Assembly: GCF_010093535.1 (NCBI RefSeq)
Contig: NW_022985162.1
Coordinates: 954,165 to 1,018,164, forward strand
Origin: Lindgomyces ingoldianus
Taxonomy: Eukaryota; Ascomycota; Dothideomycetes; Pleosporales; Lindgomycetaceae
Length of the DNA: 64,000 nt
Reading direction: 5' to 3'
In this document: piece after piece, positions 25,306-37,141 of the stretch
Layout: every line of letters starts with the position of its first letter
Numbering within the stretch: position 1 is the first letter of the stretch
Position numbers and translations under genes: made by a program
The notes under the pieces: generated by a model
Databases searched by the model: none
What the model was told of the DNA's origin: nothing
What the model saw: the letters and a program-made list of their open reading frames with translations, nothing else

Positions 25306-25699
25306 GCGGAGGCTATGCACCGCCAATAGTGATTTCATGTCTCGACAAGGCAAAATACCAGTCATTCTGCAGCACATCGAGATAGAGAAGAACCGTTTCC
25401 CTCGCCTAGCCTTCCACTCTCTCGCGCATAGTGTCGAAATCCCCGCTTGGGATTTTTGGTTCCGACTTCTGGTAGGCAGCTATCAGGCGAATCAGGCGCT
25501 CCAAAAACTAGCTTACCGTACCACATGCAAATAACATCCGCATCTAAATTTGAGGGGTAACATAGCTGATAAGTACCCCTATTTCTCAGGGGAACTTCTG
25601 GTTCCATTCCAATTCCTTTCCCATCGGCCTTTGCACCCTTTGAGGTTACTACATACTTGTGACTTTGGCCTCCTCCGCATTCTTCACTGCTCCACTACC
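25306..25699. promoter_or_regulatory. Intergenic region with RBR-gene promoter
   Basis: This is the 394-bp gap between the oxidase stop and the RBR start. The frame of the RBR gene stays open upstream to 25,550, but the ATG at 25,700 (ctaccatgag) has the better context and the residues before it are unlike the family. Confidence 0.4.
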
Positions 25700-27153
25700 A
25701 TGAGTGCCGCTGTCATTTCCATTCAGCCCTCTCATCCAACTTACCTAGATGATGAGATTACCGCCCTCGCCCTCCAATTAGAGGAGATCAACTACCACGG
25801 GGAAACTCGGAAGGGAAAGTACCCTGCCGAAAGTCCCCCAGACCTTGCAGTAGCATATGTCGACTATCAGGCTGAGATTACAGCCCACCTGGCATTCCTT
25901 CGAGACGTGAAGCTTGCCCACAGTGTCGCACATGCTGTGGATGCTGACGCAGAAGCCATCGCCGAATTTGCTCAAGAGGAGAGCCGTGCCCAGGAAGATC
26001 GGCGCATCGCCGTCCAAATCAGTACCGATAATCCCGAACTTGAAGCCCCGCCACCAGACACAGAAGAAGGCCGAAACGAATTCATCGACGACGAGATCAT
26101 CCGCCGCTTTGTCACACATTTTGCAAGCGAGGAAGCTCACTTCGACGAGGAAGAAAATGGGGCCGGGCCATCAGTCCCTTATGCTCAGCGCCAGGCAGAC
26201 GCATTCGGGAGGCTCTCCCGAGAACAATTCGAATGTTGTTCTTGCAGGGACAGCTTCCGCTGGGCATCCATTACGCGCCTGAGCTGTGGAGACGACTACT
26301 GTAACCGGTGTTTAAAACGCATCATTCTACGAGCCGTCTCTGACAATGATCTTGCTTGTCTACCTCCACGATGCCATGGAAACCCCATCCCACCCGCACT
26401 CATTGAGGCACATTTGAGTGAAGAGGAATTAGACGACTTCCGCAATGCAGAAATTGAGAAAATGACAAGGGATAAGACATTCTGCAGTAATTCCGAATGT
26501 GGACGATTTATAGCATCAAGCCATATCCGGGCCGGTGAAGCGGTTTGTCCGCGTTGCAATGCGCTCACATGCACATTGTGCAAGAACCCGTTCCATGGAG
26601 GCGACTGCCCTGCTGATCCACAGCTTCAAGTTACTTTGGAACTTGGCGTTGAACAACACTGGCAAAGGTGCTTCTCCTGCCGGGCCCTTGTTGAGATCGA
26701 TACGGGATGTAACCATATGAGGCGAGTTGAGGCCCTAGTCCTGTTCTCTCTATCGCATTTTCTGTCATACTGATCTAAAATTGAAGGTGCCGATGTGGTG
26801 CAGAATTCTGCTACCTCTGTGGCGTGGAATGGCACCGCTGCGAGTGTGCTTTCTGGACCGAAGTAAACCTCGTTCGCCGGGCGGAGGAGAGGGTGGACCG
26901 AGTTGCACCGCTAAATATTCTGCCTGCAGAACGTCAGCGCCGCATCCAAGAAATGCAAGATAATATGCATGCTAATCAAGGAGAGCATGAAGACTGCAAT
27001 CACCATGGCCGGAAGAAGTTCCAACAGATCTACGGAGGAAGAGGTGGTAGCTTTCTCTGCGAAATCTGCTACACAAGGCATCGGAAGTTTATTCTCGAGT
27101 GCAAGCGTTGCCAGTTGCAGGTGTGTATGGATTGCCGACGTACTCGGATTTAA
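25700..27153 (+). CDS. RBR-type (RING-IBR-RING) E3 ubiquitin ligase
   Basis: Predicted ligase of 462 aa in two exons, 25700-26721 and 26787-27153. The intron starts with GC rather than GT (ag|gcgagt ... ttgaag|g). This is the only join that restores GCNHMRCRCGAEFCYLC. RING1 is about residues 179-230, IBR 262-303 and RING2 324-358. The catalytic Cys of RING2 is Cys337 in GCNHM, so a HHARI/parkin-like thioester mechanism is possible. In RING1 the motif reads SCGDDYCNRC, so the usual zinc-binding His is apparently Asp. The N-terminal 120 residues are the helical, Ala/Glu-rich extension common in fungal RBR expansions (ALALQLEEI). A further C-terminal Cys cluster (CEIC, CKRC, CMDC) could bind another zinc. 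The substrate is unknown. Confidence 0.9.
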
Positions 27154-28278
27154 ATTAGTCCTGTGAACCCCCCATGAGATCATTCAGTCGGTTATTCGTA
27201 TTGTTCAGTCTTGACCCTGTTTTCTACCACTCTCATTCGGATTTTATGCTCAGTGGGAACATGTAGCCTAATCTATCTATACCGCATCAAACTCAACGAA
27301 TCCATACTAGATTCTCCCACTTGTCTGCCAGACTTCTGGTCTGGTTTTTTATCAACACTATCTAACGTTAAATCTTCTCTGTTCACAATAAATAGAGCAT
27401 TACAGACCTCCACCAGCACCGCTTTGTAGAAGGTGGAGTTAGGATGAACTTGTCGAATTCATGCGGCTAGGGACGCACATGGTAGAGTTTACAATGCCTT
27501 TACGACAATCGCATATTCACGAAGTTGCAGAAATCCGAGTTCCTAGGGACGGACCGTGTAACTCTAGAAATCGCTGCGGCGGGTTACACGACATGTAGAA
27601 CAGCACAGGAAAGGGTGATATCAAGCCTTGGTGCCATGTACTTCTTCTACCGGTTCTCCTTGCAGCTAACACCCGTCCTCATGTGAGCTTTCTCAACCTT
27701 TGGGGCTCGACTCAATATCTAGTTAGACCCTGGGATAGGAAGAGGACCTATGTGGTGACTAGCGCATCTATTCAATGTGAGTTGTAAACCAGAAGAGCTA
27801 GGATGAATCAAAAGTCCTTCGCTTAGATTTGAAAATGGAAATTGATAGTTAGATAGAAAAAAAACAGATGAATTTTCGTCAAGCCAATCGAACGGGTAGT
27901 TCGCAACCCCGACCGACATCTCGCCCCGATCTCATATTCCCATCCTAGTTCAACATGCGTCATCCGCACTTCGCCCCGCAATATCTCGCACAAAAACTAA
28001 CCCCAAATCAGCAGCTCTAAATGCACATGACACGGTTTCACAGGGTGAGACACACCAGTTCACTAAAACACAAGCCGGTTTTCACGTCCGAAGTGGATTT
28101 TGGAGGGATGTGGCTTGCAACATTGCGATTTGTGGAGGTAAGACAAGCCTTTCCGGCGCTATTGGCGTGGGCTTGGAAGTGCTTAAATATGCCGTCCCCT
28201 GTTTTACATCACGGATTTTTTCACAGTCGTTATCCATCCTCAGAGCGGGTTTTCTAGTGGCACCTCCAATGTTTCACA
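27154..28278. other. Gene-free interval
   Basis: About 1.1 kb with only short frames. A 78-codon and a 95-codon plus-strand frame (28,021-28,397) overlap the start of the following transporter and are not supported. Confidence 0.5.
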
Positions 28279-30226
28279 ATGTACTTCTTTTCGAAAGCCA
28301 AATCCGAGCCAACAACGAATCTAGGTCTTTCACCACAAGAGGACGAAATGCGAAATGCAGTCGACGTGGAAAAAGAAGACTCGCCCGAAAGAGTTGAAGA
28401 TAAGATTGAAAGTAGAGAAGGGGAAGGAGGAGAATTAAGACACTCGGATATTGACCCGGAACTTGATAGAAGAGTAAGAAGGAAATTGGATATGCGAGTT
28501 GTGCCGCTGGTAATGTCGCTTTACCTGCTTGCGTTTTTGGATCGTTCAAATATTGGGTATGCATGCACCAGGCTACACCGTTTCCCCACACACACTTCTA
28601 TCCCTGCCGTTGCTGTCGCTATTTCCACGGACAATCCCTTTGCTCTGGCTCCTCTCGCTACGCTTTCAATGCCCACTATCGTATTCCTACCACCTCTACA
28701 GCTTTCCTTTCTCCCTCCCCCAGCTCCACTAATAACCCTTGCCCAGAAACGCCCGCATCGCCGGAATGGCCGACGACCTCTCCCTAACCAGCGACCGATA
28801 CGACTGGCTCCTAACAATCTTCTACATCTCCTATATCCTGTTTGAGCCGCAAGTTATAATGTGGAAACTCGTGCCTCCCCACATCTGGGCCACCTTCTGC
28901 GTATTCGGCTGGGGCCTTGTGTCAACCGTACAGGCCGGGATCCATACTTGGGCGGCGGAGATGGCGCTCCGGTTCTTCATGGGTGTGACTGAAGCTGGGT
29001 ATGGGCCGGGAATCCCTTACTTGCTCTCATTTTTCTACTTAAGGCATGAGGTCGGGTTGCGCGTGGGATTTTTCCTCTCAGCAGCCCCGCTGGCGAATAC
29101 GTTTGCCGGAGCGCTTGCATTTGGGATTACGAGCGGAAGTCCTGGGATTGCGAAATGGAGGGTGCTTTTTTTGGTTGAAGGGTTACCGACGATTGTTATG
29201 GCGGCAGTGGCTTTTTTCTTTCTGCCGGATAGTCCGGAGAAAGCGAAGTTTTTGAATGAGGAGGAGAAGAAAGTGGCCAAGGCAAGGGGCGTGCACCAGG
29301 CGGGCAAGGGGACGAGGGTGGGAGGAGTGAAGTGGAAGGAGCTGGGGCAGGGGTTGTCAGATCCCAAAGGTTGGATTCTCGGGGTGAGTTTTTGACTTTT
29401 ACTCTGTGTATATCCTTAAACCGTACTCGTATCCCTCCCTACCTTAATCTCCAGTGTCTGCGCTCCTGCGGCTGGAGATGTCGTTGAAATACATGAGCCG
29501 AGATGCGCCGGGATGGAATGGCTGATTTTAAACTTTACCGCGCCATTGCTAACAGAACCACAGCTAATGTACTTCTCCTGCAATGTCTCCTTCTCCTCCC
29601 TCCCAGTATTCCTCCCAACCATCCTCAAGGAAATGGGTTTCTCCGCTATAAACGCCCAAGGCCTAACCGCGCCTCCCTTCTTCCTCTCCTTCCTTATCAC
29701 CATCCTAACCCCCTGGATCGCAGACCGCACCCAACAACGCGGCATCATGCTCATCATACTCACCCTTATCGGCGGGATCGGCTACGTGATCCTCGCAGCA
29801 GCGAAAACAGTGGCGGCCAGGTACTTTGGGGTGTTTATGTCGGCGGCGGGGATTTTTCCTGCGATTGCGAATATCCTCCCTTGGGTGCTGAATAATCAAG
29901 GTTCGGATACACGTCGTGGTGCAGGTATTGTGCTACTGAATCTTATTGGGCAGTGTGGGCCGTTGTTGGGGACAAGGCTTTATCCGTCGAGTGAGGGGCC
30001 GTTCTATGTAAAGGGGCAGGCAGTGTGTGCGGCGTTTATGTTCTTCACGACGGTTCTGGTCATCACGTTAAGAACGATATTGGTGTGGGAGAATAAGAAG
30101 TTGGATCGTGAGTATGGGACTTTGCAGGAGCAGAAGAGGGCTGCGAGGGAAGCAGAGTTGAGGAGAGAGGGGAGGGGTGAGCTGGCGGTTGAGAATTATG
30201 GGCCGTTGTTTAGGTATGTATTGTAG
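28279..30226 (+). CDS. MFS transporter, DAL5/allantoate-permease type
   Basis: Predicted plasma-membrane symporter of 525 aa in the anion:cation symporter family. Exons are 28279-28556, 28747-29383 and 29564-30226. The introns are rather long at 190 bp (gtatgc...gcccag) and 180 bp (gtgagt...ccacag, with a tgctaac branch site). Joins restore LDRSNIGNARIAGM and a continuous GWILGLMYFSCNVSFSSLP. The N-terminus (about 75 residues) is charged and acidic, then VPLVMSLYLLAFLDRSNIG forms helix 1 with the family's signature. FYISYILFE is helix 2 and RFFMGVTEAGYGPGI is helix 4. The LPDSPEKAKFLNEEE loop precedes helix 7, and the tail GPLFRYVL is the usual C-terminus. Family members carry allantoate, nicotinate, biotin precursors or carboxylates; the substrate is not predictable. 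Confidence 0.92.
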
Positions 30227-30623
30227 GTTGAATCTGGGCGAGGAAGGGTTAGGATTCAAGTTTGAAAGTAGGTAAGACTCATGACCTTTGGAATACGCCG
30301 GACTTCGGTGTGAGACCGAAACCTGTATCCTTTTACTGCTCTCCATGATTGTAGTCACATAGTTAGATGATCAAAGCACATCTTTTTAAACTGTTACATT
30401 TATATAAACTAGTTTACGCCGATTACAATAATACAGCAAAATCAATCCCTGCAATTTAAAGCGCAGTAAGCGATCTATGTATTCCGCGCAATGCACATGC
30501 ATGTACCCCGAGACTCCTCCAGCCTAATTAAAAGATCTATCATCCAATGCATAAAACGCCACTCATGCACACCATAACAGAGATAGTTTTTCCTTTTGAA
30601 GCTTTCCGCTCAAATCCAAGTCC
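30227..30623. other. Tail-to-tail intergenic region
   Basis: The two stop codons face each other across 397 bp that must hold both 3' UTRs. No strong terminator-like signal was seen. Confidence 0.4.
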
Positions 30624-33426
30624 TTAAACGAGACCATAAACCCTCTTCGCGATGAAGAAGCATGACAATCCGAACAAGATCAAGCCACACGTGATTCCCC
30701 AGAACCAGTACAGATTCTCGATATCTTGTCCCGGAACCAAACCTACACAAGGTCAGTAATCACAATTCTGCCTAAGCCAGCTTTGGAGAGTGGACTCACA
30801 ATTCATTCCCCATATACCGGTAACTACATTCATGGGTAGAACAATGGTTCCCAGAACTGTCAGCTTGCCGAGATTATCACCGGTTTTTTCCTGCCGCTCG
30901 TTCATGCGCATGTTGATCTGGGCGAGGTAATTGCTGTGCGCACGGGAGAGAAGACTGTCCACCGTTAGCTCCCCAAACCCTGAACTCCGATCTCGCTGAT
31001 CCTCAAACCTACTTTTCGTAATGGCTTAAATTACCCGTCATAGTGACAATGTGATCCTGGATATCGCCTAGATATAACCCAATCTCACTTCGCGGTGCCA
31101 CATCCCACTGCTCGTTACACCTTTTCGCGAACCCCTTAATCACGTCCGCTTTATTTCCAAGAAGGCGATACAAACTCATGACTTTCTTTCTGCACTCGCC
31201 AACCCGCCGAAGCATATTCCTACCCGGGTCTTGCACCTTCTCTCCGTTCTCAGAATCGACATATTGCTTTTCGTAATGCAAGTTACTGTTCGAAGCTGGT
31301 CTCGACTTCTCGTTTTCGTTGTCATTTTCAATGGAGTACAGGCGGAGGATAACTTCATCGATATCGTCAACTTCCTCCTCGATGCGCTGAATGAGCGGAG
31401 CGTAGGCATCTGTAATATCGTCGATGATGCCATAGGAGATCCAGTCGGGGGAAAGGATGAGGTAGTCTCGCAGCTGGCGGATTCTCCGGCGGACATTGGC
31501 AGGATGGGGAGTCATTGAGAAGTGGAACTGCTACAATCAGCATCGCGACACTAGATAGCAACCCGAAGCACTTACACTAATCACACCTTCTCGAAACACA
31601 ACCACATACAGATTCACAGGGTCTAAATAATCCTCGCTAGTCTCATCTTGTTCAAAAGTTCGGTAATTGATGAAATAGTAATGCTTGAAAAGCTCAACTT
31701 TCTCGCGAGCTTCCTGCATTAGGATATCTTCGGCAGTCAAAGGATGGATACCGAACGCTTTCGTAATGACTTTCATCTCAGCTTCAGTAGGAGATAAGAC
31801 ATCTAGCCACCATGCTGGTCGCGGGCCGTATCGCTTCGACTTTTCTTCCGGTGACTGCCCGGGTCTAGGCGTGGGTGCGGGACCGGGAGTGTTAGGCCGC
31901 GTCTGCTCTCCAGAGGAATGTTGTCTAGTCTCTTCAACTTTGGAGGAAGCTCTCGTTCCCACTCGGGAATGTCCATTCGCGCTGGTCTGACTAGGTTGGA
32001 TTGGGATTCCCCTAGTCAATTGCCCGATATCGTCATCCAGATCGCTCTCATCTGTGCTGTCTTCGATGACAGGTGGATCCGGGATGAAGAGATTTCGGAA
32101 TGTTTGCCCCGGCTGTACTAGTTCACTAATCGTTTGGCTATGGATAGTATTGTCAAACTCTTCGTTGAAATAAGTAAAACGATAGGGCGCATCTTCCGTA
32201 TCTCGGTGCCAGACATGCTTTTGCGGCCGCAATCGACCGCCGACCAGGAGTGGCTCGCTGACTTTCCGCATCCGCAACCCTTCCATTGTGCGCTGCTCTT
32301 TTTCCTCCTGAGACCAAGCTTCCAGTACATTGAGATCAGGCCAGCGGCGACGGCGTCGACGACCTCGTGGGTCTCCACTCTCAGGACGGTGCATATAGTC
32401 CTCTTGACCAATCTCTGACATGCCTTCGAGCGGAAGGCACACATCTTCTAGTGCTTGCAACTGTGTCATGCGCCGACGGAAACCCTCGGTCGCGCCTGTT
32501 GGAGATACGGATGTCGATTCGGTGTACTGCTGTTGTTCTGGCTCTTCATCGATGTCGATAAGCGCATCGCGCGACCTGTTAGACCTTGACGCTTCCGGAG
32601 AGTGCCCGCGTTCGAGCTCTGCTGTGAGCATGACATCGTCGAACCCGAGCTCTGGCCCAAGAACCGGACTTGCAGGTACAGACGGAGGGTTGTTTACATT
32701 GTATTCGTCGAGGTTGCTCTGCGAGTGGTGCTGCCCAAATGCAGGCCTCCTCTTATAGCTTGAGCTCGAGGACGGTCTCCTCTTTCCCTCAATTCTGCCC
32801 GAACTCGACGGAGCACTTGTCCCTCCATAGCCCCCGGCGGGTGTATCCCGCTGGGATGTTCCCATCAATGGTGTCCTGTCGTCTGCATCATCGCTCTCAT
32901 GTTCGCTGTCTGTCGCGCGCTGCTGACGGGAGAGCTTCGACCGGCCGAAGACATTCTGGCTCAAAGCACGCTGCGGCGAACCTCGAACGAAGGGCTGGCT
33001 GATGCGCGGTGCGAAAATTCCCGTGGCTTGAACGCTCTGTCGACGTGTCTGGAGCGGTGCCTGGTCTCGGTGGTCTAAGAGGGCCTCGCTCTCAAGGCTC
33101 GTGTTGCTGTGATTCGCTTGTAGTCGGTAGAAGCTGGAGGTTGTCCTTGAATGAGGTTGACTGGTAACATCGACCAAGCCTGCCCTTGGCTCACTTGTCA
33201 GATCCCCAGCTTCCATGGCCTCTGACGTGGCTGCGAACGACTGTCGCCGATTGCGCCGCTTCCTGCCCCCTCGATGCTTTCGCTTCTTCGCTGGAGACGA
33301 AGACGAAGCTTCAGGATGGTTCTCCGATGTCGCGAGTGAATTCGAGGACCCAGCTTCGGCGTGCGATGACTTGCCTAGCCTCGAGGACGACTCCCCGCCA
33401 GGTCTTCGTGCGGAATTGGAGACCAT
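30624..33426 (-). CDS. CorA-family Mg2+ transporter (Mnr2/Alr type)
   Basis: Predicted membrane transporter of 879 aa in four exons: 33426-31576, 31527-31013, 30954-30800 and 30742-30624. The introns of 48, 58 and 57 bp all start with GT and end with AG, and every join keeps frame. The first 400 residues are low-complexity, Ser/Arg-rich and basic (KKRKHRGGRKRRNRR near residue 50), as in fungal Mnr2/Alr proteins. The CorA cytoplasmic funnel follows, from WWLDVLSPTEAEM (about residue 540) through the long helix ending NYLAQINMRMNER. Helix TM1 (about 820-837) ends in the GMN ion-selectivity motif at residues 838-840, then VPGQ and TM2 to about 877. In yeast this subfamily acts at the vacuole (Mnr2) or plasma membrane (Alr1/2); which applies here is not visible. 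Confidence 0.94.
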
Positions 33427-35326
33427 TGGGAGGGCTGAGCTAGACGAGATGGGTTCGATGGGGGAGGTATATGTTCGGATGAGAATCCCGACGCTGTGCG
33501 GGAAGATACTTTGTATGCTAGGGGGGAGTAGAAAGCTTGGTTGAGTGTGAATATGCGGAGAAAGCCCTCGAGCTACCTGCGCGTTTTCTCATGACGTGAA
33601 AGCGGGCCAGTGCGTCGCCCGCATGCAGTTTAGCGTCTGAATGGTGATGGGACCCAACCTTGGCTCTACAGATTCAATGTGTCAACAATATTTCCCTAAG
33701 CACAATATGACATAAAATAGCATCTTATCGAACCTGTGAAGAGACTCTCTACGCATGTGGAGGAACCTTTTATTACTCCGTTGTTGCCTCCGGTTGCGCT
33801 TGGAAAGGCTGGAGAAGTGCTCACATGCCGGATTGCCTCTTTCGGAGTCGCCCAAGGGACAGGGCCCAGAATTCACCAATCAATGCTTTTTCTTGGGGCC
33901 CTCCACCATCGGCCCGTCTCACCTAACTCATGCCCACCAAATATGGGCAACTTTTTTTGAAGTCGAGACTCAGATATCGCGCTGATCCTTTGATAAGGGA
34001 ATATCCCGAATCTGACAGCCGCACGTCAGAATCACGACGAATATTGCCGCATAGCCGTCGCTCTGTCGAGTCGCCCAAATGTACCTCAATGCGGCATGAG
34101 CCATACCAATAACACATCGCAGTCACGATTTCTATCAAGAAGTTCAGCATTGGCGGACTCTTGACAGGATCATGGGCGGCTTCTAGATGTGCATTCACCA
34201 CCCGAAAGTTTTCCCCGCATCCCCGCTCGAACTTCAAACAAACTAGCACGACCCACAAAACATCGCCAGGGGAGGGAACCACTGCGCAGGTTGCTAGCTT
34301 TGAGCTAATAAGCTGAAGTCTCCATTTCACGCCCTCTTCCAATCCGTGACCAACGTGTCGCATATCTCTTTCAAGGCTATGTGCATGCGCTCAACGCAAG
34401 CATCTACTATATTCTGCAGAATGTATCCTATGGCTTTGGAATTGCTCCTGCTCTTCAAACTTGTCTTCCTTCTCTTTACCGCAAACGCCACCTTCACCCT
34501 TCAAAATCTTCTAAGGGTGGTCACAAAACATCACCCTCTCCTGATATTCCCCACATGTCAGCCAGTAAATGGCTCTCGGGCTAGAGCTAAGAGCACTGCT
34601 GGGTCATGTGCAACACGAATCTTCAAGGCTGTCGTGGCAGGATATAAATATATAGTTACCCCTGTGTTCTAATCGCCTTGCGCAATGATGAATCATGTGT
34701 CGCGTATACTGAGAGCCTTGGCTGGGGCTCAGAGCCTGGGACGCAGCTCGGGATCTGGAGATATTATGTTCCGAAGCTCGGTGTATATAAGGAGAGCCTT
34801 CAGCTCTCTTAGATAGCGGAGTCACTTCATCCGATCTTCTGAACAGCTACTGCCAGGCTATTTTATCCTCCACATTATGCGATACTGATATTAGCCATCT
34901 AACGAGAAAGCTATAGAGGAGTCCCAGTCGGAATAATTCTGAAGCGTACTGCGGTAATGTACCTTTACTGTCTCCCATGGCCGTACGGTGTTTTTGTGAG
35001 ATGCATACGCTCAAATCACACATAAAATACTCAAATCCACTCAGCGTATTACAGTTGACGAAAAGAGCCGCGAGACTCCACGCCAAAAAATGTGTCCTTG
35101 AACAAAGAAGCATTGTTTTATATGCCAACCACCTACTACAAGATAGGATATGCTGCATAAAAATTTAGTAGATATAAGATGGCGTAGTTAGGGTTTTATG
35201 TCTACTTGTAGAACGTACGCGCCGTGGCAAGCTAAGATATCACAGTCATCGCGGACGCAAATAGTGCAGGCACGCAAATGTGTTAAAAGATAAATTTATA
35301 GATAAAGTGTTGAAGTGTCACGGTTA
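33427..35326. other. Gene-free interval
   Basis: About 1.9 kb without a supported gene. The first part is the promoter side of the Mg2+ transporter. Near 34,680-34,820 a 'gtgtatataagg' TATA box is followed by a gagagc...gctctc hairpin after a repeat-like leader, which may be a piece of an LTR. Composition becomes AT-rich toward the right. Confidence 0.4.
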
Positions 35327-35726
35327 TGTTACAACTATCCAACCCCTGAGTACCCTGGGCTTGGCACGGGGTATATAGGCTCTTCGGCCTCCGTACCTCT
35401 GCCTCCGACCCTAAGGTTTACTCTCGTTGCACCCCCTATCCTGCATTCCCTCTCTGTGCCTCGTGCTTCCTGCTCGATACCTCTCTCATGAAGCCTTCTC
35501 CTGTTAGTTCTAAGCTCTTTAAGACTATAGGATATCCTTTAGCAGCAATGTCTAGGATATTTAACTAGTTAAATATACTTACTTTTACTTATTACTAAAA
35601 GCAAGCTATCTAGAGAACCTGCTAATTAGATTACTAATAAAGGGAGTAGATAAAAGAAGGGAGAGAGGCAATATTACAATATCTTACCTTGACTTTCCTA
35701 TTGCTAGGTGCCTTCTGCCGGTAACA
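35327..35726 (+). mobile_element. Candidate solo LTR, 400 bp
   Basis: The segment starts TGTTACAACTATCC and ends CCGGTAACA, so it has TG...CA ends with a TGTTAC/GTAACA inverted pair. It contains a TATA box (gggtatatagg) followed by a pyrimidine-rich leader, the layout of a gypsy LTR promoter. Flanking pentamers (ggtta / ggtct) agree only in part as a target duplication. No second copy is in the window, so the boundaries rest on the ends alone. Confidence 0.5.
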
Positions 35727-36191
35727 GGTCTTTGAGAGTGAGGGTAGGAGAGCAGAGGGAGGGGGGTTTAGGAAATGGTATGTTTTCCTTGTGCCTTAAC
35801 TTAGAATAGTGCTTAGATGGTGTACAGTCCTCTATACAAACCTTGCAGAGCAAAGGTAAGGTATGGGTATGTAGGAGAAGAGGTAGAGTAAAGAGGGAGT
35901 AAAATAACTAATGTGTTTATACTAGTTATTATAAAAGAATAGTCTTCACACGTTTCTAGTTAGAAAGGATATTAGATATATTACTATACCTAGGACTATG
36001 TCCTGTGTTAAGGAATAACTATAACCTTCTACTAGAGGTGGGAGGTTAAGACTATATACTTAAGAGGAATTACAAGTTCTACATAGTAATTAAAAGCTAA
36101 GCTTGCAATTACTTGCTAAGCTCTACAACTATTCTAAGCTTATATTACTTGCTAAGTTCTACAATTACTCTATATCTAATCTAGAGCATAT

Positions 36192-36553
36192 CTTATTAAA
36201 GTTGTACATGTTGTTATTCTAGATGCTATACTTAGCTTTAATATTCTTTATAAGGCTAAACTAACTCTAAATTACTCTAGAATTCTTATAAAAAGCTCTT
36301 TTATAGTTATAGTTATACTTAAATTTTACTTTAAGCTTTAAATAACACTTTATAAATATACTAGGCTAGTTTATGCTAAAATAGCCTAGGTTATGCTTAG
36401 CGCGTAAAGAATTAGCTATATTAGCTATAGCTGCTAGCGAAGAGGAAAATCCTTACACATTTAGCTTAAGTATATGCTTAATAATTACTTACTTCTTACT
36501 ATTATCTAGCCTTTATAAGTTAGCTATAAAATTACTTTATAAAGGTTATCTAG
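36192..36553 (+). repeat. Repeat A, copy 3, left part (interrupted)
   Basis: This piece follows repeat A copies 1 and 2 from 'cttattaaagtt' through 'attagctatattagctatagct' to 'aggttatctag', then stops exactly where the inverted-LTR element begins. The rest of the copy resumes at 38,619. It is less degraded toward A/T than the copies at 2.6 and 3.3 kb. Confidence 0.8.
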
Positions 36554-37141
36554 TGTTACAATATCTACTTACTAGCCGAGCTCTTTTTGAGCTTGGTCGT
36601 TCAGTACGCGGGCCTGGGAGTAAGAGGGGTAGTGCGGGATGAAGGATAGTATTTAGCGTGGGTGTACTGTCTACGGAGCGTACTATGTGGGCTTGGAGGA
36701 GTGGCCGATCGTGGTTTGCCTCTAGCAGCTGTATAAGGAGCAGGGGAAACAATCTTTAAGAAAGATAATAAAGGAGTATATATGTAAAGATATATAATAG
36801 TGTAGCGTTGTTGTAAACTACTATACTACTCAGTCTATGTAAAGAGAAGACTAAACGTTGATCACAACCTCCCAAATGATGGTCGAGATCAAGACTATAT
36901 ACATAGGTTCCGACCATTCTGACCGTCGTGACCGTGGTGCCCGCAAGTCCGCGCGCTGCGGTCACTGCGGTCGTTGCGGTCACTGCTGTCAGTGTTGCTA
37001 AGCTGTTACTTCTGCTCTAAAGTCTTCTGGCTGATCACGTTCTCCTCCTGTTGCGCTGCTAAGAAGAAGTTCTACTACTAATTATTGTATAATCTAGTGG
37101 CCGTCTGACACTTGCTTATGGTCCACTCAGGGATCGTAACA
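36554..37141 (-). repeat. Left long terminal repeat (inverted)
   Basis: 588 bp. Read on the minus strand it starts TGTTACGATCCCTGAGTGG and ends gatattgtaaca, and it matches the right arm almost throughout. It carries two stretches absent from the right arm: about 25 bp of extra 'gaccgcagtgaccgca' repeat and about 35 bp near 36,742-36,776. Shared landmarks are the 'accatcattt' region, the TATA-rich 'ctacactattatatatc' region and 'gagctcggctagtaagtag'. Confidence 0.85.

Noticed and set aside
24604..25377. 257-codon minus-strand frame opposite the FAD oxidase
   Set aside because: Antisense shadow of a well-supported coding exon.
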